Source: CAVSLM01 sp963728895 (GTDB lineage: Bacteria > Pseudomonadota > Gammaproteobacteria > JBBQDK01). Taken from it: a stretch of DNA of 64,000 nucleotides. Numbering within the stretch: position 1 is the first letter of the stretch; each line of letters opens with the position of its first letter. The stretch spans positions 558,001 through 622,000 of the forward strand of contig CAVSLM010000007.1 of the NCBI GenBank assembly GCA_963728895.1, in the 5' to 3' direction. Positions 8,210-18,112 of the stretch are shown here, piece after piece. The notes below the pieces were generated by a model. The model did not search any database. It worked only from the letters and a program-made list of their open reading frames with translations, and was not told where the DNA came from. The position numbers and the translations under genes are program-made.

Positions 8210-10471
8210 TTAGTTCTGCAGAATCTTGCTCCCCTTAATCACCACGTCGCTCGAAGCCTTGACGTTGACCTTGCCGGAGCCTTCTACCTGGATGTCCTTG
8301 CCCTTGATGACGATGGTGCCATCCTTCTTCATGCTGATGCTGGCGCTGCCCGTCTTGATGGTGACGGAATCGCCTGCGTCGATCACCAGGTTGTTGGTAA
8401 CCTTCAACGCATCGTCCTTTCCGACGCTGCTGCTGCGACCGCCGGAGACACTGCGCGACTCGTCCGCGCCCACGGTCGTTGACAGGTTCGAGCCCACCTT
8501 TGTCGAGAGATTCGCGCCCACGTCGATCGAGCGATTGGCGCCGACGCTGACGTTCTGATACGCGCCGACGTTCACGGTCTGGTAGGCCCCGACGGCGAGC
8601 GCCTGGAAGGCACCGATACCGATTTCCTGCGCCGCCCCGACGGCGATCGTCTCGTTGACTCCAACGGTATGCGTGCGCTGCAGGGCCACGGTTTTGGTCT
8701 CGCTCGCACCGACAGTGATCGAGCGATTGCTGCCGACGGTGACGGTTTCGTTCGAGCCCACCGTCTCGGTACGGTTGACTCCGATGCCGATGGTTTCATT
8801 GCTGCCGACATTCTCGGTGCGGTCCACGCCGATGGCAATCGTCTCGTTGTTCCCGACCGTTTCTGATCGGTCATGACCAACCTGCGTGGTCTCGTCGTGG
8901 TCGATGGTCTTGGTGCGATCGTGGCCGACGGAATGGGTTTCGTCGTTTTCCACGACGATGTCCTGGTTCTTCTCGGCATGGATGTAGACCTGTTCCGAGC
9001 CCTTCCTGTCCTCGAATCGGATTTCGTTGAAGTTCGCAGCACCGCCGCCCTTGCTGGAACGGCTCTTGATGCCGGTCTGGGTCATGTTCGCCGGCAGTTC
9101 GTAGGGCGGCATCTGCTCGGCGTTGTACACGCGCCCGGTAATGATCGGTGCGTCCGGGTCGCCTTCCAGGAAGTCGACGATCACCTCCTGACCGATCCGC
9201 GGCAGCGCCACCATGCCCCAGTTCTTGCCGGCCCAGGGATGGGAGACGCGGATCCAGCACGAGCTGTTCTCGTTGTGCTCGCCTTCCCGGTCCCAGTGAA
9301 ACTGCACTTTCACGCGCCCGTATTGATCGGTATGGATCTCATCCCCCGCCGGGCCGACGACAACGGCCGTCTGCGGGCCCTGTACCGCCGGCTTGGGCGT
9401 TCTGCGCAGCGGACGAAACGGCTGACGGCTGTTGATGACTGTGAAATCACAATCGAAGCTTGCTCCGGTTCCTTCCATGGACTCGTACTCGTTGAACTCC
9501 AGGTAGTGCTGGGTCGAGACCACCAGATACTCGGCATTCTGATCAGCGCGCGGGTGTCCGGTCAGCTCGAATACATGACCCGAGCAGATACCCCGCGCGT
9601 TCGCCGCCGCCCGCACGCTTTCGAAATCCGCGTGCAGTTCCTCGATGCGCGCGCGCACGTAGTGCTCGCCTTCGGACACCGTCACATACTCACCCGGGTA
9701 ATCGTAGATTTCGTAGTCGGCAAGCTCGTGCTTGCGGGTGACCTTGTCCTTGACCTGCAGGTCCACGCTCGGCTTCTTGAAGTCGTAATCGTCGATCACG
9801 TAGCGCCCGGGCCGAATCTGACGTACGAGGCTCCATTCGCCGATGCGCTCCTGCTCCTGGCGCGGCGCGCGATCCTGGGGAACGAAGGCAATCGAATCGT
9901 AGCCGGGGAAACGCGCATGCGTGCTGATCGAATCGGTCAAATTCAGCGTGTGGCGCCCATCCACGTGGCGAAAGTAATAGTAGATTCCCTCCTGTTCCAG
10001 GAGGCGGCTGACGAAATTGAAGTCCGTCTCGCGGTACTGCACGCAGTATTCCCACTTGCGGTAATCCCCGGTCAGCTCCTGTTTCACGTCGGCAATCCGG
10101 GGATGACCGTCGAACACTTTGGCGACGATTTCGGGTACGGTAAGTTCCTGGAAGATGCGGCAGTTCGCTGTGCGGGTGAGCAACCAAAGCCAGGGACGCA
10201 CGGTGGCCTGGTAGAGGTGATAACGACCCTGCATGCCGACCTGGGAAAAGCGCGTCACGTAACCATTGAAGAAGCGTCGCTTGTCCTCGGGCAGCTCCAG
10301 TTTCACGGTTACGTTCTGGCCCAGAATCTTGTCGAGCTCGATGTCGCCGCGCGTGCTCAGCAGGTCCAGCTGATATTCGCTCAGCTGACTCAGCTCGTCG
10401 CGCGCCCTCATGCGGTAGAACAGCAGGACGTCATCGCCGAGAGGAGTTACGATTTCCATGACTCTCGGCAT
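8210..10471 (-). CDS. vgrG: VgrG (TssI) T6SS spike protein with long repetitive beta-helix tail
   Basis: The product has 753 residues. The start ATG at 10471 shares one base with the upstream stop (TGATG), giving tight coupling; a longer frame to 10774 is antisense-like and was rejected. Gp27-like domains come first (LDLLSTRGDIELDKILGQ, then ETDFNFVSRLLEQEGIYYYF, diagnostic of VgrG). A gp5 OB-fold follows (DQYGRVKVQFHWDREG, CWIRVSHPWAGKNWG). Residues ~505-690 form a beta-helix needle made of short repeats of the type TVGSNET/GVNRT, ending in DGTIVIKGKDIQVEG. It forms the secreted trimeric spike on the Hcp tube and carries the DUF4150 tips encoded next. Confidence 0.95.
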   Translation of the reverse strand: MPRVMEIVTPLGDDVLLFYRMRARDELSQLSEYQLDLLSTRGDIELDKILGQNVTVKLELPEDKRRFFNGYVTRFSQVGMQGRYHLYQATVRPWLWLLTRTANCRIFQELTVPEIVAKVFDGHPRIADVKQELTGDYRKWEYCVQYRETDFNFVSRLLEQEGIYYYFRHVDGRHTLNLTDSISTHARFPGYDSIAFVPQDRAPRQEQERIGEWSLVRQIRPGRYVIDDYDFKKPSVDLQVKDKVTRKHELADYEIYDYPGEYVTVSEGEHYVRARIEELHADFESVRAAANARGICSGHVFELTGHPRADQNAEYLVVSTQHYLEFNEYESMEGTGASFDCDFTVINSRQPFRPLRRTPKPAVQGPQTAVVVGPAGDEIHTDQYGRVKVQFHWDREGEHNENSSCWIRVSHPWAGKNWGMVALPRIGQEVIVDFLEGDPDAPIITGRVYNAEQMPPYELPANMTQTGIKSRSSKGGGAANFNEIRFEDRKGSEQVYIHAEKNQDIVVENDETHSVGHDRTKTIDHDETTQVGHDRSETVGNNETIAIGVDRTENVGSNETIGIGVNRTETVGSNETVTVGSNRSITVGASETKTVALQRTHTVGVNETIAVGAAQEIGIGAFQALAVGAYQTVNVGAYQNVSVGANRSIDVGANLSTKVGSNLSTTVGADESRSVSGGRSSSVGKDDALKVTNNLVIDAGDSVTIKTGSASISMKKDGTIVIKGKDIQVEGSGKVNVKASSDVVIKGSKILQN

Positions 10472-11835
10472 CAGTTCGCTCCAGCAGTCGCGCGGGCCGC
10501 AACGAGCACGCCGGCGACCGGCTGTCCGCCTTCCATGCGCAGCACGGCCACTTCCAGGATCGGAATCTGAAAGCCCGATTCGATCAGCACCGACCGAATG
10601 TATTCGCGCCGATGGCTGTAACGACCATGGGGATTGAGGCGGTAGCCCACGCCGGGCATGTCGTCCGGCGCCTTCTCCACCGTGAAGATCAGCAGTCCTG
10701 CGGAACGCAGCGCGCGTCGCGCCGCCCGCGCGAAGCGCTCCAGAGGGCCGAAATAGACCATCGTGTCGGCGCATACCAGCAGATCCAATGCGCCCGGGCG
10801 TTCTTCGAGATAGGCGGTCAGCTCGCCCTTCGTCAGCTCGTCATAGCATCCCCTGCCTTGCGCCTGCGCCAGCATGCGTCCCGACAGATCCACGCCGCTC
10901 AAGCGACGGGCCCAGGGGGCAATCCGTGGACCGCACAACCCCGTGCCGCATCCGGCGTCCAGCACTTCGTACTGCCGCGCAGGCTCACCGGCCAGGCGCG
11001 CCACCACATCCCCGATCCACTGCGGCGCCCGATAAGCCAGGCGCGCGAGCTTGCCGTCGAAGCTGTCGGCGAAGTTGTCGAAGCTGCGCTCGATATAGGC
11101 GTCGGACGCGCGTGCGGGGACGTCGCTCCCGGAACAGGCCGCGTACAGATGTGCGGCGATGGGGTTTTCCGGTTCATCCTGCAGCCACTGTCCGAAAATC
11201 TCCGCAGCCGCACCGACCTCGCCGATGGCGCAATAAGCGATGCCCAGCAGGCGCCTGGATTCCGGATGATTCGGAACCAGCGTCATCGCCCTGTAATACT
11301 GGGCGACGGCCTCCTGAACCCTGCCCTGTCGGGAAAGCAGGTTGCCGTAGTTGTTGTAGGCATCGACATGACCGGGGTCGATCTCGATCGCCTTGCGGTA
11401 GGCGGCTTCCGATTCCTCGTAGCGTCGCTGCTCCCGGAGCAGGGCGCCGAGGTTGTTCCAGGCATCCGCGTGTTCCGGCTGGCGCGCAAGCGCCGACCGG
11501 TAGGCCTCGGTCGCTTCTGCGAGCCGACCGCGCTCGAGCAGCACATTGCCCAGGTTGTTGTAGCGGTCGGGCTGCTGGGGATCGATTTCGATGGACCGCT
11601 GAATAAGGTCTACGGCCTCCTCGCTGCGATCGCGCCGATGGAGCAACACCCCGAGAAAATGCATGGCGTCTGCCTGGACCGGCGCTATCTCGAGAATGCG
11701 CCGATAGAGCGTCTCGGCTTCGGTCAAATCACCCACACGGTGGAGCTGAACGGCGAGCGCGAGCGCATCATCGAGACCAAGCTGCTCGACAGGTTCTGCG
11801 TTTTCCGCCGATGAGCACGTCATTTTGTCGACCAT
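10471..11835 (-). CDS. TPR-repeat SAM-dependent methyltransferase, first gene of the vgrG operon
   Basis: The product has 454 residues. About seven tetratricopeptide repeats occupy ~25-245 (YNNLGNVLLERGRLAEATEAY, WNNLGALLREQRRYEESEAAY). A class I methyltransferase domain (~265-450) follows, with SAM motif I VLDAGCGTGLCGP at ~292 and CADTMVYFGPLE at the post-II region. TPR-methyltransferases of this type occur upstream of vgrG in other T6SS loci. The TGATG junction at 10471 makes a vgrG-linked role likely. The substrate is unknown; modification of a spike or effector component is inference. It begins ~150 bp left of repeat copy 2, so its promoter lies in 11836-11990 or within the repeat. No TPR or SAM-motif residue is obviously missing. 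Confidence 0.85.
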   Translation of the reverse strand: MVDKMTCSSAENAEPVEQLGLDDALALAVQLHRVGDLTEAETLYRRILEIAPVQADAMHFLGVLLHRRDRSEEAVDLIQRSIEIDPQQPDRYNNLGNVLLERGRLAEATEAYRSALARQPEHADAWNNLGALLREQRRYEESEAAYRKAIEIDPGHVDAYNNYGNLLSRQGRVQEAVAQYYRAMTLVPNHPESRRLLGIAYCAIGEVGAAAEIFGQWLQDEPENPIAAHLYAACSGSDVPARASDAYIERSFDNFADSFDGKLARLAYRAPQWIGDVVARLAGEPARQYEVLDAGCGTGLCGPRIAPWARRLSGVDLSGRMLAQAQGRGCYDELTKGELTAYLEERPGALDLLVCADTMVYFGPLERFARAARRALRSAGLLIFTVEKAPDDMPGVGYRLNPHGRYSHRREYIRSVLIESGFQIPILEVAVLRMEGGQPVAGVLVAARATAGAN

Positions 11836-11987
11836 CTCACCAGGACACGAAGAATGCTCAGGCTTCGCCGATTCGACCTACGATAAAGGCATCGTGCGGC
11901 AGGATCTGCCTTGATTGGATCAGATCGAGCTTCACTTGGAACTCCCCCCTTCAATATAGGCTTGAGTGGCAGGCTTCGAAAGATCAT

Positions 11988-12345
11988 GTATGCAGGATAT
12001 CGTGAGCGCTCCTGGTCCGGATGAATCGCTTGGGCCTGGTGTCGTGAATTGGCGATGTACTCGTCAATGGCGGTCACCAGCGCCGTAGGGCGGATAAGCG
12101 CAGCGCATCCGCCACCCAGCCACCCCTGGTTCAAAATCCGACTCCGGGACGCCCATTGCCTCCCTGATTCCCACGACGCCTGATCCCCTTCGCGATCCAC
12201 TCAGCACGAGAAACTCGACGGGAGCGAAACGGCTTCGTGCACTCATGACGCCGGCCGATCATGAATGGCGGATGCGCTGCGCTTATCCGCCCTACATCCA
12301 TTGAAGGCTCAAACGTCTCGTCGAGAGTGCACCACTACACTGGCC
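11988..12345. repeat. Composite dispersed repeat, copy 2, between the vgrG operon and clpV
   Basis: This copy has the same order as copy 1: IS630-type transposase C-terminal remnant (from TGCAGGATATCG), then the MITE-like segment 12084-12295 with perfect 29-bp inverted arms, then the ~45-bp tail also present after copy 1. It fills most of the space between the spike operon and the clpV stop. The remaining 11836-11987 shows nothing recognisable. Confidence 0.8.
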
Positions 12346-12389
12346 CCAGTGCGGCCATTAGCCGCGATTCAATCGACTCGTTTCCAGGC

Positions 12390-15148
12390 TCACGGGCGGT
12401 CGAAAGCGTAACTGAACTCCCCGTTGGCCACCGCGACATGAACGCGTCCGATGGGCCTTCCCTCGACCATGCCGTTGAGTATCTCCTCGCTGATCCTCGG
12501 CAACATCGTGTTGGTCAGGATGGCGTCGATCATGCGCCCGCCGCTTTCCAGCTCCGTGCAGCGGCCGGCGATCAGCCTGACCACCTCGTCGTCATAGGTG
12601 AACGGCACCTTGTGATTTTCGCGGATGCGCTTTTCGATGCGCGCGAGCTGCAGCCGCGCGATGGCCCCGATCATCTCGTCGTTCAGTGGATAGTACGGGA
12701 TCACCACCAATCGACCCAGCAGTGCCGGCGGAAAGACCTTCAGCAGCGGTTCGCGCAAGGCCTTGGCGATGCCTTCCGGCTCCGGCATGAGCTCGGGGTC
12801 CTTGCACAGGCTCATGATCAGGTCGGTACCGGCGTTGGTGGTCAGGAGAATCAACGTGTTCTTGAAATCGATGACCCGTCCTTCGCCGTCCTCCATCCAA
12901 CCCTTGTCGAAGACCTGGAAAAAAATCTCGTGCACGTCCGGGTGCGCCTTCTCGACCTCATCCAGCAGGACCACCGAGTACGGGCGCCGCCGCACCGCCT
13001 CGGTGAGCACACCGCCTTCCCCGTAGCCGACATAGCCGGGCGGCGCGCCCTTCAGTGTCGAGACCGTATGCGCCTCCTGATACTCGCTCATATTGATGGT
13101 GATGACGTTCTGTTCGCCGCCATACAACGCCTCGGCGAGGGCCAGGGCGGTTTCGGTCTTGCCCACGCCCGAGGAGCCCGCCAGCATGAACACGCCGATC
13201 GGTTTGTTGGGATTGTCCAACCGGGCACGCGAAGTCTGGATACGCCGCGCGATCATCTCCAGCGCATGGCGCTGCCCGATGATCCGCTGTGCCAGGGTAT
13301 CCGCAAGGTTCAGCACGGAGGTGACTTCGTTCTTGACCATGCGGCCCACCGGAATACCGGTCCAGCTCTCGACCACCGAGGCGACCGCCTGATGGTCCAC
13401 CGTGGGCAATATGAGCGGGCGTTCACCCTGCAGAAGGTGCAGGTCGCTCTGCAGCGCCCGCAGCTCTGCAAGCAGTTCTTCACGCCCGGACTCGGTCATG
13501 CCACCATCCGCATCCGGCGTCGGCTCGCCGGCCTTTCCGGTTGCTGCCGCAGTGGCATCCGCAGCCGCCTCGAGCTTGCTTTGCGTGCCCTCCATTTTCC
13601 CGCCGACATCGCGCAATCGTCCGCGGATTTCCAGTACGCGGTCCACGAGCGTCTTTTCCTGATGCCAGCGTTTTTCCAGCTGCTCGCGCCGGGCCTCCTC
13701 CGCGGAGAGCTTTTCGCTCGCGACTGCCTCGCGCTCCGCTGTATCGATGCCGACGGCGGTTTCGCGGGCGATGATGCGCAGCTCATTCTGCAGTGCCTCG
13801 ATCTGCCTGCGGCAGTCGTCGACCTCGGGCGGGATGGCGTGCTGGCTGATCGCCACCCTGGCACATGCGGTATCGAGCAGACTGACGCTCTTGTCGGGTA
13901 GCTGGCGCGCGGGAATGTAGCGGTGCGAAAGCTTGACGGTCGCTTCCATCGCTTCGTCCAGTATCTGCACGCGGTGGTGCTTCTCCATGGTCGCGGCCAT
14001 TCCTCGCATCATCAGCAGCGCCTTCTCCTCGCTGGGCTCGGCAACCTGCACCACTTGAAACCGTCGCGTCAGTGCGGGATCCTTTTCGATGTGCTTCTTG
14101 TATTCGGCCCAGGTCGTGGCCGCAACGGTGCGCAGCGTCCCGCGAGCCAGCGCGGGCTTGAGCAGGTTGGCGGCATCTCCGGTGCCGGCAGCCCCCCCGC
14201 TCCGATCAGCGTATGCGCCTCGTCGATGAAAAGGATGATCGGCTTCTCCGATGCCTGCACTTCCTCCATCACCTGGCGCAGGCGCTGCTCGAACTCCCCT
14301 TTCATGCTGGCACCCGCCTGCAACAGGCCAACGTCGAGGGTCCGCAGCGTCACGCCCTGAAGCGGCGGCGGAACATCGCCCGCGGCGATCTTGAGCGCAA
14401 GGCCCTCGACCACGGCGGTCTTGCCCACGCCGGCCTCGCCGGTGAGCAGCGGATTGTTCTGCCGGCGGCGCATGAGTATGTCGATGATCTGGCGAATCTC
14501 CTCATCCCGCCCGACGATGGGATCGAGCTCGCCGTTTCGTGCCTGCCCCGTGAGGTCCACCGTGAAGCGCTGCAGCGCCTCCTGCTTGCCCATCGCCGCC
14601 GGTGCGATCGCGCCACTCGCCTCTCCGGGCGCCGCGCCCAACATCGACCCATCCTGGGCAGCCAGGCTTTCCTCGGGGGAGCCGGACAGGAGGCGGCGGA
14701 ACTCCTCGGCGAGGGTATCGATGTTGATGCGTTCGAACTGGCGCGAGATGTTGAGGAGCACATTGCGCAGCCGCGACGTCTTCAGCATTCCGACGATCAG
14801 GTGGCCGCTGCGCACCTGGGCTTCGCCGAACATCAGCGTTCCGTACACCCAACCGCGCTCCACCGCGTCTTCGACATGGGAGGACAGGTCGCTGATCGAA
14901 GTCGATCCGCGCGGCAGTCTGTCCAGCGCCTGCGTGAGGTCCTGGGCCAGGCGCGCCGGATCCAATTCGAAACGCCGCACGATGCGGTGGACATCCGAAT
15001 CCTGCAGGTTCACGATCTGCTGCAGCCAGTGCTCCAGTTCGACGTAAGGATTCCCCCGCAGCTTGCAGAAGACCGTGGCGCCCTCCACCGCCTGGTAGGT
15101 CAGACGGTTCAGCTTTCCAAACAAGGCAACGCGGCTGATCTCGGCCAT
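12390..15148 (-). CDS. clpV: ClpV (TssH) T6SS sheath-recycling AAA+ ATPase, frameshifted in a C homopolymer
   Basis: Start MAEISRVALFGKL at 15148. It has a Clp-N domain (~1-150), AAA1 with Walker A GEAGVGKT and Walker B ILFIDEAHTLIGAGG, a coiled-coil middle domain, and AAA2 with GSSGVGKTETA and VVLLDEVEKAHPDVHE. Restored length is about 919 aa, normal for ClpV. The frame breaks exactly at a run of seven C at 14192-14198: one more C restores GAGGAAGTGDAANLLKPALARG. Both halves are perfectly family-like, so the defect is probably a sequencing deletion. ClpV disassembles the contracted TssBC sheath. The start lies 16 bp after the tssG stop. Confidence 0.9.
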
Positions 15149-15164
15149 GTCGTACGTCCCTCCG

Positions 15165-16244
15165 CTACGCGTATGCCGCGGCGTCTTCCGCCGACTCGGC
15201 GCTCGCACCTCGTGCCCTGGCGGAACGGAAGCGGCGCATCACCCGCTCCACGTCGAGCGTGAGGTCGGCCGCATCCGCGTCGCCGCGGCGTCTGCCCAGC
15301 CAGCTCGTCCAGCCCAGCCGTCCGTATGCGCCAAGACGCAGTTCCGGCACTTCCCCCCGCGCCAGCAGCAGGCACACGTCCCATTGCAGTTCCATGCACA
15401 GGTAGGTCCGAACCCAGGCCTGCAGCTCGAGTATCGCCCTGCCGCCCGGCAGGAAGCTCTCGTACTGCGTGAGAGGCAATGGCCCCAGGTGAATGCGGAA
15501 CTTGTGCTGCCGGTCCCAGACCCGCGATCCAAGGACGGCGCTTCGACCCAGAACGGCACCCTCGTTCGCACCCAGACTCGAGCGGTCGCGCTCGGACAGC
15601 ACCATCCAGTGGCCGACGAAGGACTCGACCTCTACCGGAATGCGGAAATAACCTGCCAGCAAGGCAACGAGACCGTCGCGGTTACGGACCTGACGGGCGA
15701 GCAACCCGGCATGGAAAAGCTTGGCGAAATCCGGCACGGCATCGCGCCCGCGCATACCGTTGGTGCCGAGCCCGAATATCGCACCGACGAATGCGGAGAA
15801 CCGGTCGTCGTCGGGGCGGTCCAGGCTGACCGTCGGCTGGGCCTGCGCCCAGGCCCGGTAGAACAATGCCAGAAACCGGTGGTGGAACAGGTCAAGAAAG
15901 CGCGAAAGCGTCGCATCGCCATGGTGCAGCAAGCGCTCGCGGGCATACTCCGTCAGGTGCAGGGGCAGCGGCCCGTTCGGCCCGAGCAGCCCGAGGAAGC
16001 GCACCTCCATCCGCGGCGGCTGCCCTGCGGGCATCCGGAAAGCGGACAGCGTTGCCGGTGCAAACGTCAGCGCCGGCTCCTGGGCGAGCCGTATCGGTTC
16101 GTCGGCGGGCCGCAGCGCTTCGCCCAGGCGCGGCTTGTCGGCAAATGCACACTCGATGCGTCGCAACGCCTGAAAGAAATCGAAGCGATGCGGCGCCTCC
16201 TGAAGGGCGTGAAGAAGCATCAAAGGATCGGGCGCTCGCCGCAT
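15165..16244 (-). CDS. tssG: TssG T6SS baseplate subunit
   Basis: The product has 359 residues from MRRAPDPLMLLHALQ. It contains the family's N-terminal FDFFQALRRIE motif, then RMEVRFLGLLGPNGPLPLHLTEYARERL, and a conserved C-terminal YESFLPGG-AL segment (DUF1305/TssG). TssG joins TssF, TssE and TssK in the baseplate wedge. The start overlaps the tssF 3' end by 25 bp (16220-16244), typical of tssF-tssG coupling. Other ATGs upstream would lengthen the overlap and were rejected. Soluble cytoplasmic protein. Confidence 0.93.
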   Translation of the reverse strand: MRRAPDPLMLLHALQEAPHRFDFFQALRRIECAFADKPRLGEALRPADEPIRLAQEPALTFAPATLSAFRMPAGQPPRMEVRFLGLLGPNGPLPLHLTEYARERLLHHGDATLSRFLDLFHHRFLALFYRAWAQAQPTVSLDRPDDDRFSAFVGAIFGLGTNGMRGRDAVPDFAKLFHAGLLARQVRNRDGLVALLAGYFRIPVEVESFVGHWMVLSERDRSSLGANEGAVLGRSAVLGSRVWDRQHKFRIHLGPLPLTQYESFLPGGRAILELQAWVRTYLCMELQWDVCLLLARGEVPELRLGAYGRLGWTSWLGRRRGDADAADLTLDVERVMRRFRSARARGASAESAEDAAAYA

Positions 16245-18112
16245 CGTGGTACCCAGCGCATGATCTCTCCGCGACCCGCGCAACGCAGTACGGTCTCGGT
16301 GAAGGAGTTGATGGACACGTAGCGCGCGAAGAACTGCGACATCACCGCGCCGAACAGGAACGGGCTCTGGCCCTTGAACAGCAGGTCGTCGACCTCCAGT
16401 TGGATTTCCAGGCCACGGCCGAAGGCGATCAAGCCGGGACTGGGCATGCGGCGGACGACAGGCCGCACGATGATCGAGCGCACTCCCTCGATTTGCTTCC
16501 GGGTGCCGGCGTCGGCATGGACCGTATAGAGCTCCAACAGCTCGCGCAGCGCCGCCGCGCCCTCGCGCGGGTTGCTGTCAAGCAACGACAGGTAGTTCAG
16601 CGACAGATGACTGATGAAGTGCCATGCCTGAGCCCCGTCCGCCTCCGGTGCCGCGGGCCTCGTAGGACCCTTCAACACCCGTACACTCACCACGGGCGCC
16701 GCGCTGTCCAGACTGAAGTCGCTCTTCCCGCTCCCCAGCGGCATCTGCAAAGGAAGATCCCGGTTGGTACACAGGGTGGCGACCGCGAGCTGGCGCAGGT
16801 CGCTGCGATAGGGCGCCTCCTGCGGATCGACCAGGGAAAGATAGACCTCGGTGCCGATGTAGCTGGAGCGCCCGCCGGTGCGCTGCTGGCGCTCGGAAAG
16901 GCGCCGCGGCTCGCGATGAACCGCGAAATACGCCTGATGATCGGGACCTTCGTCGTGGCAGGCGGCGTAGAGGGGAGAGAAGCGCTGCTCTCCCGAGTTT
17001 CCGGCACCGTAACCGGTAACGCCGCTGACCTCGTAGACCTCGAAATCCATCGGCCGCGTCCGGTCGGGAATCACATGGTGCTCGGTGGTCGAGTCGCTCA
17101 GATGAATACGGTCGGCACGCTTGGGAAAGAGATTGATCGCGGGAGTGGAGAACAGGGCGAAGTTGCCGGCATCGACCACCCCTTCGAGATCGGAGGCGGC
17201 GCGCTCGAACAGCACAACGACCTCGAGCTCGTTGCCGCCGTGGCGCTGCCGCGCGGCTCCGAGGCCTCCGATGTCGACGAACAGAAAACGTTGCGGAAAC
17301 GCAAAGTATTCCTGAAGCAGGCGGTAGCCCTGAAAGCTTCTGAGGCTGACCGGCAGGAGCGCTTCGGCATCGCCGAAGCCCACGCCCTGCACCTGGTCCG
17401 CCGAAACGAACTCGAACCAGGGCCACGGTCGTTCGGCGGGCGCTGCCAAGACCCCCACGCAGGCTCCCAGCATCAGCTCGTGAAGCGGGTAGGCCACTTC
17501 GTCACTGCCGGCCAGAAACAGACGCAGCGTCTGCATTTCGATCTGGTCGAAAGTGAGCCCCGCGGTCGTCCTGATGCGCAGCCGGACACCACCCCGTATG
17601 CGCTTCGCGACCGGCAGCAGGTTGAGCGGCAGATCCGGCGCGAAAGAAAAATGCTCGGCGCTGACCAGTTCGATCGGCCACAACGTTACGTCCTGCGCAG
17701 TGCGGAACTCGCATGCGGTGAGATCGCTCTTGCCGAGTGTGCTGCGCAACCCGCTGCCCCGGGCAACGGTGAATCCCCCCGCCAGATTCGTCTCGCCGGG
17801 ATCCGGACGGAACTGGGCGATGAGCATTGCGGGGGTCGGTGCCAGAAAATTCGGATAGACGATCTCGAGCAGACGTTGAGTGAAACGCGGGAACTCCGCG
17901 TCGAGCTTGAGCTGGACCCGGGCCGCCAGGAAGCTCATGCCCTCCAGAAGACGCTCGACGTACGGATCAGCGACTTCGATTCCCTCCATGGAAAGGCGTG
18001 CCGCGATTTTGGGAAACTGCCGGGCGAACTCCGCCCCCATCTCCCGCAGATGTTGGAGCTCCTGGTTGTAGTAGCGTAGCAGCCGTGGATCCACGCGATC
18101 TCCCCCAATCAC
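16220..18112 (-). CDS. tssF: TssF T6SS baseplate subunit
   Basis: The product has 630 residues. Diagnostic features are LLRYYNQELQHLREMGAEFARQ at the N-terminus, PYVERLLEGMSFLAARVQLKLD and RLLEIVYPNFLAPTPAML (DUF879/VasA family). The start ATG overlaps the tssE stop by four bases (18109-18112). The protein forms the core of the baseplate wedge with TssG. The C-terminus is FFARYVSINSFTETVLR plus a short tail. No frameshift is seen, unlike several neighbours. Confidence 0.95.
   Translation of the reverse strand: MIGGDRVDPRLLRYYNQELQHLREMGAEFARQFPKIAARLSMEGIEVADPYVERLLEGMSFLAARVQLKLDAEFPRFTQRLLEIVYPNFLAPTPAMLIAQFRPDPGETNLAGGFTVARGSGLRSTLGKSDLTACEFRTAQDVTLWPIELVSAEHFSFAPDLPLNLLPVAKRIRGGVRLRIRTTAGLTFDQIEMQTLRLFLAGSDEVAYPLHELMLGACVGVLAAPAERPWPWFEFVSADQVQGVGFGDAEALLPVSLRSFQGYRLLQEYFAFPQRFLFVDIGGLGAARQRHGGNELEVVVLFERAASDLEGVVDAGNFALFSTPAINLFPKRADRIHLSDSTTEHHVIPDRTRPMDFEVYEVSGVTGYGAGNSGEQRFSPLYAACHDEGPDHQAYFAVHREPRRLSERQQRTGGRSSYIGTEVYLSLVDPQEAPYRSDLRQLAVATLCTNRDLPLQMPLGSGKSDFSLDSAAPVVSVRVLKGPTRPAAPEADGAQAWHFISHLSLNYLSLLDSNPREGAAALRELLELYTVHADAGTRKQIEGVRSIIVRPVVRRMPSPGLIAFGRGLEIQLEVDDLLFKGQSPFLFGAVMSQFFARYVSINSFTETVLRCAGRGEIMRWVPRCGERPIL

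Noticed and set aside
8400..8900. Possible CRISPR-like or direct repeat array
   Set aside because: The periodicity comes from the coding repeats of the VgrG beta-helix; repeats are diverged and no spacers of constant length occur.
8873..10570. 565-codon plus-strand open frame across vgrG
   Set aside because: Antisense shadow of vgrG; no family resemblance, and the minus strand has unmistakable VgrG domains.
10472..10774. 101-codon N-terminal extension of vgrG
   Set aside because: It overlaps the conserved methyltransferase C-terminus in another frame and lacks VgrG homology; TGATG marks the true start.
15866..18079. 737-codon plus-strand open frame
   Set aside because: Antisense to tssF/tssG with Arg/His/Gln-rich, repetitive composition; a product of high GC third positions on the coding strand.
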